Source of the DNA: Spirochaetales bacterium | Lineage (GTDB): Bacteria > Spirochaetota > Spirochaetia > CADAEX01 | DNA length: 64,000 nt | Assembly: GCA_024233785.1 (NCBI GenBank) | Contig: JACKPD010000015.1 | Location: 1 to 64,000, forward strand | Reading direction: 5' to 3' | In this document: positions 44,273 to 53,934 of the stretch, piece by piece | Layout of the letters: each line of letters begins with the position of its first letter | Numbering within the stretch: position 1 is the stretch's first letter | Notes under the pieces: generated by a model | Told to the model about the DNA's origin: nothing | The model's database searches: none | Seen by the model: the letters and a program-made list of their open reading frames with translations, nothing else | Position numbers and translations under genes: made by a program

Positions 44273-44463
44273 AAGCCCTCCATAAAAAATAACTTACCTT
44301 CGCAGTGCTCAATCACCGCAGGATGACATACCGGGTGTACTATACTAATAGTACTAATATTTTTCTCCGAATGCAAAAACTTTATTTACCCCGCACTTGA
44401 TTTTAGCTGTTTTATGTTGAATCTTTAATTTGCAAAAATATATCAGAGGAAGGTAAGGGTCAT

Positions 44464-45246
44464 ATGAAAAACAGGGTAAAGGAAATAATGGCTGACGGGG
44501 GAAAAGCACTCGGCACATTCTTCGAAATAGGGGGATGCAGCGCAGTTGAATGCCTCGGCATCTCCGGGCTTGATTTTCTGATTATTGACACGGAACACGG
44601 CCCCTTTGATGTTGAAAGCACTATGGATTTCATAAGGGCCGCAGATCTTAAGGGAATAACCCCGTTTGTAAGGGTAAAAGACATCACCCGCCCTTCCATT
44701 CTCAAGATGCTTGATATCGGCGCAAAAGGGCTTATTATCCCCTGCGTAAATACAGTTGACGAGGTAAGAAAAATTGTTGAATACGGCAAGTATTACCCTG
44801 CCGGAAAAAGAGGCTTTTTCTACGGAAGGGCCGCTTCATACGGGTATGATGATGCGGCTAAAAATATTGATACATGGTTTGAGACAAGCAACAGGGAAAC
44901 GCTTTTAATACCCCAGTGTGAGACAACTGGGTGCCTTGAAAACATTGAGGAAATTGTAAATATTGAAGGGGTTGACGGTATCTTTATAGGCCCATACGAC
45001 CTTTCAATAGGGATGGGCAGACCTGCTCAGTTCAGCGACCCTGAATTTCTTGCCGCTATAGACCGGATATTGAAAGCGTGCAGTGATGCCGGAAAATTCT
45101 CTTTTATCTATACTGTGAGTACTGCTTCAGCTAAAGAATATCTAAGCCGGGGATTCAGCGGCGTTGCTGTCAATACTGATGTTTCAGTTTATATAAACGC
45201 TTTCAGGTCAATTATCAGGGAAGTAAAATCTTCCCTGCCTCTTTAA
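44464..45246 (+). CDS. HpcH/HpaI-family class II aldolase
   Basis: A 260-residue metal-dependent pyruvate aldolase family protein. Seen: IIDTEHGPFD (catalytic His), PFVRVKD (Arg), IPQCETTGCLENIEEI (metal Glu) and FIGPYDLSIGMG (metal Asp). Family enzymes split 2-keto-3-deoxy acids to pyruvate plus an aldehyde. Strong AGGAAGG ribosome site. Its last 32 bp overlap, on the opposite strand, the end of the BKACE gene. Confidence 0.9.
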   Translation: MKNRVKEIMADGGKALGTFFEIGGCSAVECLGISGLDFLIIDTEHGPFDVESTMDFIRAADLKGITPFVRVKDITRPSILKMLDIGAKGLIIPCVNTVDEVRKIVEYGKYYPAGKRGFFYGRAASYGYDDAAKNIDTWFETSNRETLLIPQCETTGCLENIEEIVNIEGVDGIFIGPYDLSIGMGRPAQFSDPEFLAAIDRILKACSDAGKFSFIYTVSTASAKEYLSRGFSGVAVNTDVSVYINAFRSIIREVKSSLPL

Positions 45247-46021
45247 CTGACGCAGCGGTAAAACCCGCTTTTTCAAGCCTCTCCCGGAGTGAGGAAACAA
45301 GCTCAGCGTTGCTGCCGGCAGTTCCTTTATCAAGGCAGCGTGAATCCTCAAACCCGGTGCGGACAAATGAGGCGCCCTTCCCGGCAGCGGCAAGATGGCT
45401 GTCAAAACCGGAGCTGCCGGCGAAGATTACCCCCCACCTGCTGCCTTCAGGAATTTTTTTTACCAGAAAATCAAGAAGCTTAAAATCCCAGGGCATTCCC
45501 CATTTCACATCAAAGATAAAGCTGAAATTGCAGGGAGGCTGCACAATACCCTCATCAATCAAGTATAAAGCTGTAACCAGATGCCCTGTATCAAATATTT
45601 CAAGTGACGGTTTTACATTTCTCTCCTTCATCCGGCTTATCCAGTACCTCACATCGGAGACAGAATTGCGGTATACCTTGTCCCCGAAATTAAGTGAGCC
45701 GATGTTGAGTGAGCCCATCTGCGCGTGGGGATTGTCGACAGGAAGGACCCGCTCCTCTGCGCTCATGTCTGAAAGACCCCCGGTGGATGCTTCAATTATT
45801 ACATCACATGATTCTTTTATCAGGGATGCAGTCCTGTTGAAAAAGGAAAGATCCGCAGTCAGGTTTCCATTCTCATCCCTTGAGTGCATATGTACGACCG
45901 CAGCCCCTGCATTAACTGATAAGACAACATCGGATGCAACCGCATCAGGTGTTACCGGATTGCCGTCCCCTGCCCCCCAGCCCCCTGTAGGAGCAAGTGA
46001 AATAATAATCTTATGATCCAT
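45215..46021 (-). CDS. BKACE-family beta-keto acid cleavage enzyme
   Basis: A 268-residue TIM-barrel Zn enzyme of the 3-keto-5-aminohexanoate cleavage (BKACE) family, which condenses a beta-keto acid with acetyl-CoA. Metal ligands VVHMHSRD and the block GSLNIGSLNFGDKVYRNS are present. The late motif is FEDSRCLDKG, where many members have EDN at the equivalent spot, so substrate may differ. Convergent with the aldolase, overlapping by 32 bp. Confidence 0.88.
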   Translation of the reverse strand: MDHKIIISLAPTGGWGAGDGNPVTPDAVASDVVLSVNAGAAVVHMHSRDENGNLTADLSFFNRTASLIKESCDVIIEASTGGLSDMSAEERVLPVDNPHAQMGSLNIGSLNFGDKVYRNSVSDVRYWISRMKERNVKPSLEIFDTGHLVTALYLIDEGIVQPPCNFSFIFDVKWGMPWDFKLLDFLVKKIPEGSRWGVIFAGSSGFDSHLAAAGKGASFVRTGFEDSRCLDKGTAGSNAELVSSLRERLEKAGFTAASVKEAGKILLP

Positions 46022-46099
46022 GGCATATAACTCCGGATACCTTCCTTTTGATGGAAGAAGTTTTTTTAATACTGACTGCGGATGCTGATCATACCTCTG

Positions 46100-47284
46100 T
46101 CACCCTGCGAGGACAGTTGATATTTTTTTAAATCTATCATAGTTCTCAATAAAAGCATCAACAATAAGAGGATCAAATTGTGTTCCCCTGCCGTCTTCTA
46201 TAATTGATTTGCTATTTTCAGCGGAAAACGCCTCTTTATAGGGGCGGTCATTGCGGAGCGCATCCCATACATCTGTAAGAGACATCAGCCTTGCTGAAAG
46301 CGGTATGGCATTGCCGCTGATGCCGGAAGGGTAACCGGTACCGTCCCATTTTTCATGATGGGACCTGATAATTTCCAGTGCTATATCAAAAATACTTTTA
46401 TAAAATATTTTTTCCTGGGCTTTCCTGATAATGTCGACTCCGTATTCACAATGTTTTTTCATTTCGTCAAATTCATCAGCAGTGAGTTTGCCCGGTTTTA
46501 AAAGTATTGAATCAGAAACACCCACCTTTCCGATATCATGAAGAACAGCGGCCTTTTCAAGATCCAGTATATAATCAGCTGTTATGTAATCATGATATTC
46601 ATCATTAGTCATCAGAGACTCCGCGAGGATCCGCATATACTGCGCAGTCCTGTCAAGATGACTTCCGGTAGTCCGGTCCCTGACTTCAGCCGCATAGGCA
46701 AGAGCGTAGATTGTCGCGTCACTTATCTGAAAAACTGCTTCTATCCGTTCTTTTTCCACGTTCTGGCGGTATTTGACATTAAGGTAAAGCAGACCGGTTA
46801 CAGTAAGAATAAACGCAATAGGCATATATGACTGGGAGAATTCAATTGCGCCGCTGAATGCCGTATACGCTATTATTGACAATATTGTAAAGCCCGAATA
46901 AAAGAGAATATAAACCATCTCAAGCTGGATACTTATCATGATTACAGGAAGAACAAGTATAAAAAGGTGAATAATGTTCCCGCCGTCATAATGGGCAGTC
47001 ATCAGAATACTTAAAGAAAAAACTGAGCCTGCCATTAAATTGGTCAGCCTGTAATATCCTTTATATGATATATAAAGGGCCGCTCCCAGCAATATATTTG
47101 TAATTAAAATATTAAGAATAATCTCAGGTTTCCCATTAAGGAAAAAATATGCTGTTATTCCGTAAAGGGAACGCCCGATTATAATAACCCATAAGGCTAT
47201 TACAAGATCCCTGCTTTTATTTTTTAATATTTTAGAAGTGAGTTTATTTTTGTTATTTCCGGTATTTATGCCCTTAACAGTCAT
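46100..47284 (-). CDS. Membrane HD-GYP-domain protein (cyclic-di-GMP phosphodiesterase candidate)
   Basis: A 394-residue protein with about six helices in residues 25-170 and a cytoplasmic HD-GYP domain (about 190-385). Intact motifs VRDRTTGSHLDRT, LHDIGKVGV and HHEKWDGTGYPSG indicate metal binding and the GYP signature, so it probably degrades c-di-GMP in response to a membrane or ligand signal. The diguanylate cyclase at 50024 could oppose it. Confidence 0.92.
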   Translation of the reverse strand: MTVKGINTGNNKNKLTSKILKNKSRDLVIALWVIIIGRSLYGITAYFFLNGKPEIILNILITNILLGAALYISYKGYYRLTNLMAGSVFSLSILMTAHYDGGNIIHLFILVLPVIMISIQLEMVYILFYSGFTILSIIAYTAFSGAIEFSQSYMPIAFILTVTGLLYLNVKYRQNVEKERIEAVFQISDATIYALAYAAEVRDRTTGSHLDRTAQYMRILAESLMTNDEYHDYITADYILDLEKAAVLHDIGKVGVSDSILLKPGKLTADEFDEMKKHCEYGVDIIRKAQEKIFYKSIFDIALEIIRSHHEKWDGTGYPSGISGNAIPLSARLMSLTDVWDALRNDRPYKEAFSAENSKSIIEDGRGTQFDPLIVDAFIENYDRFKKISTVLAG

Positions 47285-47495
47285 TCCGGTCCTTGATGCC
47301 AGGCCAAAACTTACAGCTTTTACGGCATTCTGCTTTTTAATTTTTCAAATTAATTTAATCACGGCTGATAGTATTTTGCAAGAACAATGTCAACAATCCG
47401 CTGTTTACAGTATCAGCTTGAACACTGAATTAAACTAATTGCATATTAACCGGATCCAACTGTTTAGATACGGTAAAAGTTGGTGAATTTATCTC

Positions 47496-47524
47496 TTGAT
47501 TTTCATTTCTGCCCCGTTCATAAT
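47496..47524 (+). promoter_or_regulatory. Promoter giving a nearly leaderless galU transcript
   Basis: TTGATT at 47496-47501, 17-base spacer, CATAAT at 47519-47524. The predicted start (about 47531) is two bases before the ATG, and no ribosome site exists. Confidence 0.6.
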
Positions 47525-47532
47525 TGTTAACC

Positions 47533-48387
47533 ATGAAAGGCGTAATTATAGCTGCAGGGTACGGCACGCGGTTCCTCCCTGTTACAAAAACAATACCGAA
47601 AGAGATGCTTCCCCTTATAAACAAACCCTCTATAGACTTCATAATTGAAGAGTTTGTAAAATCAGGGATAAGGGAAATACTGATAATCACATCAAGACGA
47701 AAAAAGACTCTTGATGATTATTTCGACAGGGAAATGGAACTTGAAGCAGTTTTTGCGAAAGAAGGGAATTCAGCAAAACTAAAGTCAATTAAACAGCCTG
47801 AGGCTGATATTTTTTTCAAACGGCAGGGCGAGATGCGGGGGACCGGACACGCGATACTCGAGGCATGGCCTTTTATCGGGAATGAACCTTTCGTAGTAGC
47901 ATACCCGGATGACCTTCACTTCGGGGAAATACCTCTTGCTTCACAGCTTATCAGCACTTATGAAAAAACAGGATGTTCTGTTTTATCCGCGCTGCATAAC
48001 CCGCCTGACCTGGATCGATACGGCGTTCTTGCACTCGCCGGTGACGGACTTCATGTAACAGATATTGTAGAAAAACCCTCCCCCGGTAATGAGCCCAGCA
48101 GGGAGGCTTCCATCGGGCGGTATCTTTATACGCCTGATTTTTTCCCTCTCCTAAAGGAAGGATGGGATCTGCATCTTGCGTCAGGCGGCACTGGAGAGTA
48201 TTTTCACGTCTATGCCCTCAAAAAGCTTATGGATGCCGGAAAAGTAGTATTCAAATCGATAGAAGGAGAGCGCCTTGACACAGGCTCCCCTTCAGGATAC
48301 CTCAGGGCGATATTAAGATACTCGATGAGCGATCCTGAACTTAAAAAAGTCCTTACTGAAGAGTGCGGAAAACTGTGCAGGGAGTAG
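47533..48387 (+). CDS. galU: UTP-glucose-1-phosphate uridylyltransferase
   Basis: A 284-residue nucleotidyltransferase making UDP-glucose. The N-terminal IIAAGYGTRFLPVTKTIPKEMLPL is the GalU signature (GxGTRxxPxTK..PK); later VVAYPDD and VEKPSP blocks bind nucleotide and sugar. ATG 47533 chosen; the earlier TTG adds only three residues. The next gene begins within its 3' end. Confidence 0.93.
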   Translation: MKGVIIAAGYGTRFLPVTKTIPKEMLPLINKPSIDFIIEEFVKSGIREILIITSRRKKTLDDYFDREMELEAVFAKEGNSAKLKSIKQPEADIFFKRQGEMRGTGHAILEAWPFIGNEPFVVAYPDDLHFGEIPLASQLISTYEKTGCSVLSALHNPPDLDRYGVLALAGDGLHVTDIVEKPSPGNEPSREASIGRYLYTPDFFPLLKEGWDLHLASGGTGEYFHVYALKKLMDAGKVVFKSIEGERLDTGSPSGYLRAILRYSMSDPELKKVLTEECGKLCRE

Positions 48388-49349
48388 AAAAACTCAGGTG
48401 CTCTTTTATCGGGCTCGGCAGGATAGCGAGCCTTCTCGAGGATGACCCACTGCGTGAAAAACCCTGCACGCACGCGGGGGCAGTATCGGCAAACCCGGAC
48501 TGCGTTATAACAGGCGGCTGCGATAACGTCAGGGAGAGGCGGGACCTTTTTTCCGGAAGGTGGGGATGCCCTGTATTCGATAATCCGGTTGAAATGCTTG
48601 AAAAAACTGATCCTGATATTGTATTTATAGCGACCCACCCCGACTCACACCTTGAAATGACACAATACGCCATATCAAAGGGCGTGAAGGTTATTGTCTG
48701 CGAAAAACCACTTGCAGATACACTTAAAAAATCCCGGGAAATTTCCTCCTGCCATGAAAAGGGGCTTTCGAAAATTATTACAAACCACGAAAGGCGTTAT
48801 TCTGAGGATTATATACTCGCCAAGAAAAGAATTGAGGAAAGGACCTACGGGGACCTTCTTTCGGTATCGGCATTCCTTTACATGGGAAAGAACAAGCGTA
48901 TTATTGACGTCATGTGGCATGACGGCACACATCTTGCTGATGCTGTCATGTTCCTGACAGGCTGCGGGCTTAAAAGAAAAAAAATAACAGGGCGACTTGG
49001 AAGTAAAACCGGAACAGTTCATATATCAGCGGAAGCCGGAAAGGTGCCGGTGCTTATCCAGTGCGGAGCGGGAAGGGACCACCTTGTATTCTCGTTTGAG
49101 CTTTCTTTCGAATCAGGGATGATCAGAATAGGCAACGGAATATATGAGGAATGGATAAGCGGTGAAAGCCCTTACTACAGCGGTTTTATGTCGCTGATCA
49201 AAAAAGAGACACCAGTGTTGGAAAAAACAGGGTACTTTAAAAACATGGTTAAGGATGCGGTAAGGGCCGCGCGGGAACCTGATTACAATCCGGTTTCAAC
49301 TGCTGTTGACGGATACAGGGCGGTAAAATTTCTCTCATCGCTTAAATAA
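48363..49349 (+). CDS. Gfo/Idh/MocA-family oxidoreductase
   Basis: A 328-residue NAD(P)-dependent oxidoreductase: Rossmann FIGLGRIASLLE at the N-terminus, IATHPDSH, VIVCEKPLADTL (the EKP motif with catalytic Lys) and the C-terminal beta-sheet domain. Start is a GTG at 48363, 25 bp inside galU; another GTG at 48375 is equally possible. Overlap with galU implies coupled expression and a role in sugar-nucleotide or cell-surface sugar metabolism. Confidence 0.85.
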   Translation: MRKTVQGVEKLRCSFIGLGRIASLLEDDPLREKPCTHAGAVSANPDCVITGGCDNVRERRDLFSGRWGCPVFDNPVEMLEKTDPDIVFIATHPDSHLEMTQYAISKGVKVIVCEKPLADTLKKSREISSCHEKGLSKIITNHERRYSEDYILAKKRIEERTYGDLLSVSAFLYMGKNKRIIDVMWHDGTHLADAVMFLTGCGLKRKKITGRLGSKTGTVHISAEAGKVPVLIQCGAGRDHLVFSFELSFESGMIRIGNGIYEEWISGESPYYSGFMSLIKKETPVLEKTGYFKNMVKDAVRAAREPDYNPVSTAVDGYRAVKFLSSLK

Positions 49350-49370
49350 AGCTGTTATACGGAGATTCCA

Positions 49371-49958
49371 GTGAACCAGTTAGCTGTGCTTATTCCTTAT
49401 GTCCTGATAGCTACATTTTCCCCGGGACCTAACAATATTTCCTCGACAGCGGCAGGCGTCAGGCTGGGATTTAAAAAATCACTGCCGTATCTGGCGGGAA
49501 CAATGACAGGGGCTTTTTCCATATTGCTGTTATCCGGATTCTTAAATACCTTATTAAAGAATTCCTACAGTGATTTTTCACAGATTGTCAAATGGGCAGG
49601 CTTTTTCTATCTGCTCTGGTTAAGCATATCCCTCTTTGTTCACTCAAAAAACAACAAAACAAGATCAGTTAATTTTTCTTTTATATCCGGGGTGCTGCTT
49701 CAGCTGGTAAACCCGAAAGTAATTCTCTATGGTATTACATTATTCGGGATGTTCCCTGAACTGCTGCTTCAAAATAACTTTTCCATATTGTTATCTTCAC
49801 TGGTTTTTTCAGCTATAGGGTTCTCCTCAGTTGTCACATGGTGTTTTATCGGTACCGTTATTTCTGAATTCCTGAATAAACCCTTAAACTTGATTATCTT
49901 CAATCTTGTAATATCAAGTCTTCTGTTTTATACGGCAATAACAATTGTAATGCACTGA
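49371..49958 (+). CDS. LysE-family amino-acid exporter
   Basis: A 195-residue protein with about six helices and the LysE/RhtB N-terminal pattern IATFSPGPNNISSTAAGVRLGFKK; the proline-rich SPGPNN loop is diagnostic. GTG start 49371 with GGAG eight bases upstream. Substrate unknown. Confidence 0.88.
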   Translation: MNQLAVLIPYVLIATFSPGPNNISSTAAGVRLGFKKSLPYLAGTMTGAFSILLLSGFLNTLLKNSYSDFSQIVKWAGFFYLLWLSISLFVHSKNNKTRSVNFSFISGVLLQLVNPKVILYGITLFGMFPELLLQNNFSILLSSLVFSAIGFSSVVTWCFIGTVISEFLNKPLNLIIFNLVISSLLFYTAITIVMH

Positions 49959-50023
49959 TTCTCTGACAGGTACAGGCGGTAAAATTTCTCCCATCCTTTT
50001 TCAATGCCTGTGTCAGTTCGGCA

Positions 50024-50764
50024 TCATAATTCCGAGAATAATTTTATGCCGTCCCGGCCGTGTTCCTTTACATGGTAGAGAGCAATATCGGCCCTTTTTA
50101 TTACATTTTCAATATCATTGTCTTCTTTAAGTAATTCAGCCACACCAATGCTGACAGTAATACTGATCAATCTGTCATTATCAATTTTAATTTTTCTGTT
50201 TATAATTTTCTGCCTGAGTTTTTCCAAAGGCAAAAGAGATGTTTTTTCTTCACAGCCGGGAAAAACAATTATAAACTCATCACCCCCGTACCGGCCGACA
50301 ATATCAATTGCCCTGAGTATACCTGATTTTGTTAAAATATCACCTAATTCCTGCAAAATCATATCACCCGCAATATGACCGAAGGAATCATTAATTTCCT
50401 TGAAAAAATCTATATCCAGCATGGCACATACAAATTTGTTAACATCTTTTTTCCTGTCGTAATTTTTCCGTGTATAATATTGAAATTCCTTCCTGGAGAG
50501 CATCATAAATCCGCGCCGGTTAAGAAGATTAGTCAATTCATCAGTAACGCTAATTTTTTCTATTTTCTGGTTCAGCTTCTCAAGTTCTTTTCTCTGGCGC
50601 ATAATAATCTGTATTTTCTCTGTCAGCGCGGATGCAAGTTTTGACAATTCCTCTGTTTCCCTCAGGCGCGCGTCTCCGGCCATCCTGGCAAGATGTTTAT
50701 AGTATTCCGCTTCTTTTGCTTTCAGTTCGACTTGCTCTTTAAGCTCATAAGATACAATATCCAA
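50024..50764 (-). CDS. GGDEF diguanylate cyclase with N-terminal coiled coil
   Basis: A 246-residue cytoplasmic protein: long coiled coil (about residues 8-72) and GGDEF domain (about 73-246). Catalytic GGDEF is in RYGGDEFIIVF; the inhibitory I-site RAID sits exactly five residues before it, so product inhibition is likely retained. Start is TTG with AAGGAGG at ideal spacing. Directly follows the FIST gene (71 bp gap), so the FIST protein may control it, probably through the coiled coil. Confidence 0.9.
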   Translation of the reverse strand: MDIVSYELKEQVELKAKEAEYYKHLARMAGDARLRETEELSKLASALTEKIQIIMRQRKELEKLNQKIEKISVTDELTNLLNRRGFMMLSRKEFQYYTRKNYDRKKDVNKFVCAMLDIDFFKEINDSFGHIAGDMILQELGDILTKSGILRAIDIVGRYGGDEFIIVFPGCEEKTSLLPLEKLRQKIINRKIKIDNDRLISITVSIGVAELLKEDNDIENVIKRADIALYHVKEHGRDGIKLFSEL

Positions 50765-50835
50765 ACTATGCCTCCTTCAAAAAATGTTTCCACCTGTACC
50801 CCTACCCCGCAGAATCATAACCTGCCGGAAATTAT

Positions 50836-52056
50836 TTACTGCGAAAACATTATCAGCACTCCCGTCCAGTCGAGGCCCCTTGTCTTTTTTACAAACGGGG
50901 CAATTTCTACACCGGAGTAAAACCCGAACAGGGGAACATTGCCAGCATTGAAAACACTCTGCACTTCTGCCGCCTCATCTGTTGCCGCTTCAGAGGAGGC
51001 TTCCCGCCTCCCCGCACAGTCAATGTAAAATCCCCACCGGGGGGTTTTACCCTTTTCTTTTATCTCTCTGAAAATATTTTCCGTATTTGTTCGCGCAGAA
51101 TCAATTATTGTTTTTGTGTCACGGAGCATAAACAGAATTTCTTCTCCGGCCTCAAAGTCTGTTTCAAAAAGAACTATACCTGATTTATCCGGTAAAATGC
51201 CGAGTATCAGGCGGGTCACATAATTTTCCTCAATAAAATCAAGCCCGTATTTTTCACCATGGTTTTTTCCAATGGCAAGGCGTTTTACAGGGGTCTGCTT
51301 CTGCCAGTCTTCATTGCCGTACATCTCATTTATAACTTCTACAACAGGGCGGTTGTCCAGTTCATAAATAACCGGCCCTTCAATTTTTGTAATTGTGTAG
51401 TAAAGACCGTCTTTCGGCGTGCAGCCGTGCATAATTTTCCAGTCAGCCTGAATATCTCCCCGTAAAAGAAGCGCGGCGGCATTCTGCGTTTGAACACTGT
51501 TTCCTGTAAACTGTATCGAGGATGATAAATTGTAATCCCCGACCAAACCTCCTCCAATAATCAGTACATCATTATCAATTATGTCTTCCATGCCCTGAAT
51601 CAGGGGTTTTGAGGAATTTATAACCGGAGGTGTATTTACCCCCTGAGGAGTTTTTAATGAATCATAAAAAAAAAGGAGCGTATCTCCATCTTTGAATGAA
51701 AAAAGTCCTGCCAGATCACGTCCTGTCTGCCTCCCATCCTTATCAAGCCCTGAAGCTGAAGCGAACTGAAGCTGAATATCATTATCTTCTATTACGACGA
51801 TTCCCGCCGGATAATTTTCGTATGAGATAACGCTGTTTGTAATTATACCGGCACATGAACCGCCCAGGACAGGAGTACTGTCCCCCAGCACTTCCCTTAT
51901 CCCGCACAGCAGCTCCTTTGCGTTTACGGAAGAACTGCAGAAAGCGAGGGCAAACGAGGCATTTTTAATACCTCCGGTTTCGACAGCCTGAGAAGCAATT
52001 TTTAAGCCTGAAGTTTTTGCATCTTCTTCATTGTTAAATCCGATACCAACTTTCAT
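50836..52056 (-). CDS. FIST-domain sensory protein
   Basis: A 406-residue protein with FIST_N (about residues 15-200) and FIST_C (about 225-390) domains, the small-molecule sensor architecture named for F-box and intracellular signal transduction. Landmarks: VLGGSCAGIITN, GGGLVGDYN, LFGFYSGVEIAPF. No signal peptide or transmembrane helix. First gene of an operon with the diguanylate cyclase, suggesting ligand control of c-di-GMP. Confidence 0.85.
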   Translation of the reverse strand: MKVGIGFNNEEDAKTSGLKIASQAVETGGIKNASFALAFCSSSVNAKELLCGIREVLGDSTPVLGGSCAGIITNSVISYENYPAGIVVIEDNDIQLQFASASGLDKDGRQTGRDLAGLFSFKDGDTLLFFYDSLKTPQGVNTPPVINSSKPLIQGMEDIIDNDVLIIGGGLVGDYNLSSSIQFTGNSVQTQNAAALLLRGDIQADWKIMHGCTPKDGLYYTITKIEGPVIYELDNRPVVEVINEMYGNEDWQKQTPVKRLAIGKNHGEKYGLDFIEENYVTRLILGILPDKSGIVLFETDFEAGEEILFMLRDTKTIIDSARTNTENIFREIKEKGKTPRWGFYIDCAGRREASSEAATDEAAEVQSVFNAGNVPLFGFYSGVEIAPFVKKTRGLDWTGVLIMFSQ

Positions 52057-52201
52057 TTAATCTCCATTCCATTAATTTAAGAAATAAAAACCATCCAAGC
52101 CGTTTTTTTCCTGAAATTTATGAAACCATATCTATATATCATTCTATTTATCATTAAACTTATTTGTCAACCTAATATTTTCCCTCTATATCAGGTGATA
52201 T

Positions 52202-52225
52202 AAAAATGCCCGGCTATTGCCGGGC
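52202..52225 (-). terminator. Terminator of the HTH-EIIA/antiporter operon
   Basis: GCCCGGC/GCCGGGC, a 7-bp GC stem with a four-base loop (52208-52225), followed on the minus strand by ATTTTTA (52207-52201). Confidence 0.85.
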
Positions 52226-52272
52226 TGAGAGTCAATCTGCATTATTTCAGATTAAAGTAATTAAGCGCTTTT

Positions 52273-53934
52273 TCAGGCAGCACTCGAAAGGATCTTTTTC
52301 CTTGCGGATTTGAATATCTTCTTTTTATCAATTACACCAAGCCATTTAGCAGAATCGTTATCCGCAAGGACAGGAAGCTGATCAAGATGGAGCTGGTCCA
52401 TTAGAGAAACAGAATCAATTAATGGGCCTCCGGCAACAGCTGTGTTTTTCATTTTTTTCACAAAGTCCCCGGCGACAAGCCAGTCCCATGTAGACTGGTC
52501 AAGGAAGACCGATTTTATATCCTTGAATGATATAATACCCAAAAACCTGCTCTCCTTGTCAATTACAGAAACAAAAGTATCATCCGCCTCATTAAATACA
52601 TTTACAATGTCGCGGATAGTGGCGTCAACATGGACACTGATAGATTTTTCCTCAATACAGTCGATTACTTTCCATCCTGAAATTACATCTTCAACTGTAA
52701 TATTCCGTCCTGATTCGCCGGCTTTTTTAACAGCCACTTTTACCAGTACCGGCCCTGCCAGCTGGACAATAAGCGTTGTTGTTGTTACGCCGAAGACTAT
52801 TACATCGCCAAGTGAGAGTCCGTCTGCTACCATAATATTTCCAAGACTTCCACTCGCCATAATTGAAAGGCCTATTGCTACCCCGCCCTGTGAAAAAAGA
52901 CTCATGCCGGTAAACCGTCTCACAACAGGATCAGCATTTGAAAGCTTTGCCCCGATCCATGAGCCCACGTATTTTCCAGCGCTTCTCATAAGCACATAAA
53001 CCGCGATTATCAGCCAGAGCCAGAGAGGCATCGAACTTATATTTATCCTTGCCCCTACCAGGACAAAAAAGAGTATATAAATCGGGGTTGATATACCCCT
53101 GATATTATCTATCACATCCCTGCTTCTTGCGGGGACCATGTTTACAAGAGCTACCCCTGCGAACATGGAGGCAAGTATAATATCGAGATCAAGCAGCACA
53201 CTCAATCCGATGCAGACAAGGAGCAGGCCGAAACCTAGAACAAAAATGGTATCCCTGTTTCTCACCTTTCTTATTAGCACGCCTATCAAAATACCGGTGG
53301 CAGCTCCAATACCTATAGAAAAAAACAGGGTTAAGAACACATTTGAAAGTTCCCCGGGGATATCAGCGCTTCCGCCTGTCAAAATTCTTGAAAGGCTTGT
53401 CCCGAGGCCGTAAAGAAACATGGCAAGTGCATCGTCAAGAGCGACTATTGCTATAATCGTAGTTGTAAGTATTCCGGCGGCCCTGTATTCCCACAGGACA
53501 TTCATTGTGGCAGCAGGGTCAGTCGCGGAAGCTATCGCCCCGAAAACCATTCCGCCGGCAAGTGCGAGCGGGACTGATCCGCTTACATACCAGAGACATA
53601 ACGCCACAGAAACACCCACAAGAAGGAAAGCCAGGAAACCCTCTGCAAACAAAATCAGCGAGAACTGTTTTCCGTACTTCCTCATATCTTCAAATTTTAT
53701 CTCGCTGCCGACAAGGAAACCTATAATGCCAAGAGCGAAATAGTTGAAAGATACAAGGTGATCAATATGAATCCTTGATATCAGATGAAATCCGCTTTGC
53801 CCGATAATAATACCCGCGAGGATGTAACCGAGAACCTGCGGCATCTTCACTTTTTTAAATATAAGAGCTGATATAATCCCGCCGAAAATCGAGAGACCGA
53901 ATAAAAACAGCAAACCTGTATCAAGATCAAGCAT
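52273..53934 (-). CDS. CPA2-type cation:proton antiporter with CBS pair
   Basis: A 553-residue protein: about 12 helices of a Na+/H+-exchanger fold (GYILAGIIIGQSGF; ASATDPAATMNVLWEYR; IAIVALDDALAMFLYG, the last containing the DD-type ion-binding site), then two CBS domains (about 430-545) that usually bind adenine nucleotides. It overlaps the upstream HTH-EIIA gene by 8 bp. The partner suggests control of potassium or sodium homeostasis by nitrogen-PTS phosphorylation. Confidence 0.9.
   Translation of the reverse strand: MLDLDTGLLFLFGLSIFGGIISALIFKKVKMPQVLGYILAGIIIGQSGFHLISRIHIDHLVSFNYFALGIIGFLVGSEIKFEDMRKYGKQFSLILFAEGFLAFLLVGVSVALCLWYVSGSVPLALAGGMVFGAIASATDPAATMNVLWEYRAAGILTTTIIAIVALDDALAMFLYGLGTSLSRILTGGSADIPGELSNVFLTLFFSIGIGAATGILIGVLIRKVRNRDTIFVLGFGLLLVCIGLSVLLDLDIILASMFAGVALVNMVPARSRDVIDNIRGISTPIYILFFVLVGARINISSMPLWLWLIIAVYVLMRSAGKYVGSWIGAKLSNADPVVRRFTGMSLFSQGGVAIGLSIMASGSLGNIMVADGLSLGDVIVFGVTTTTLIVQLAGPVLVKVAVKKAGESGRNITVEDVISGWKVIDCIEEKSISVHVDATIRDIVNVFNEADDTFVSVIDKESRFLGIISFKDIKSVFLDQSTWDWLVAGDFVKKMKNTAVAGGPLIDSVSLMDQLHLDQLPVLADNDSAKWLGVIDKKKIFKSARKKILSSAA

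Noticed and set aside
45309..46016. 235-codon open frame opposite the BKACE gene
   Set aside because: Lies fully antisense to a gene with intact family motifs, no ribosome site, low-complexity composition.
52442..52999. 185-codon open frame opposite the antiporter gene
   Set aside because: Antisense shadow with Ser/Thr-rich composition and no initiation signal.
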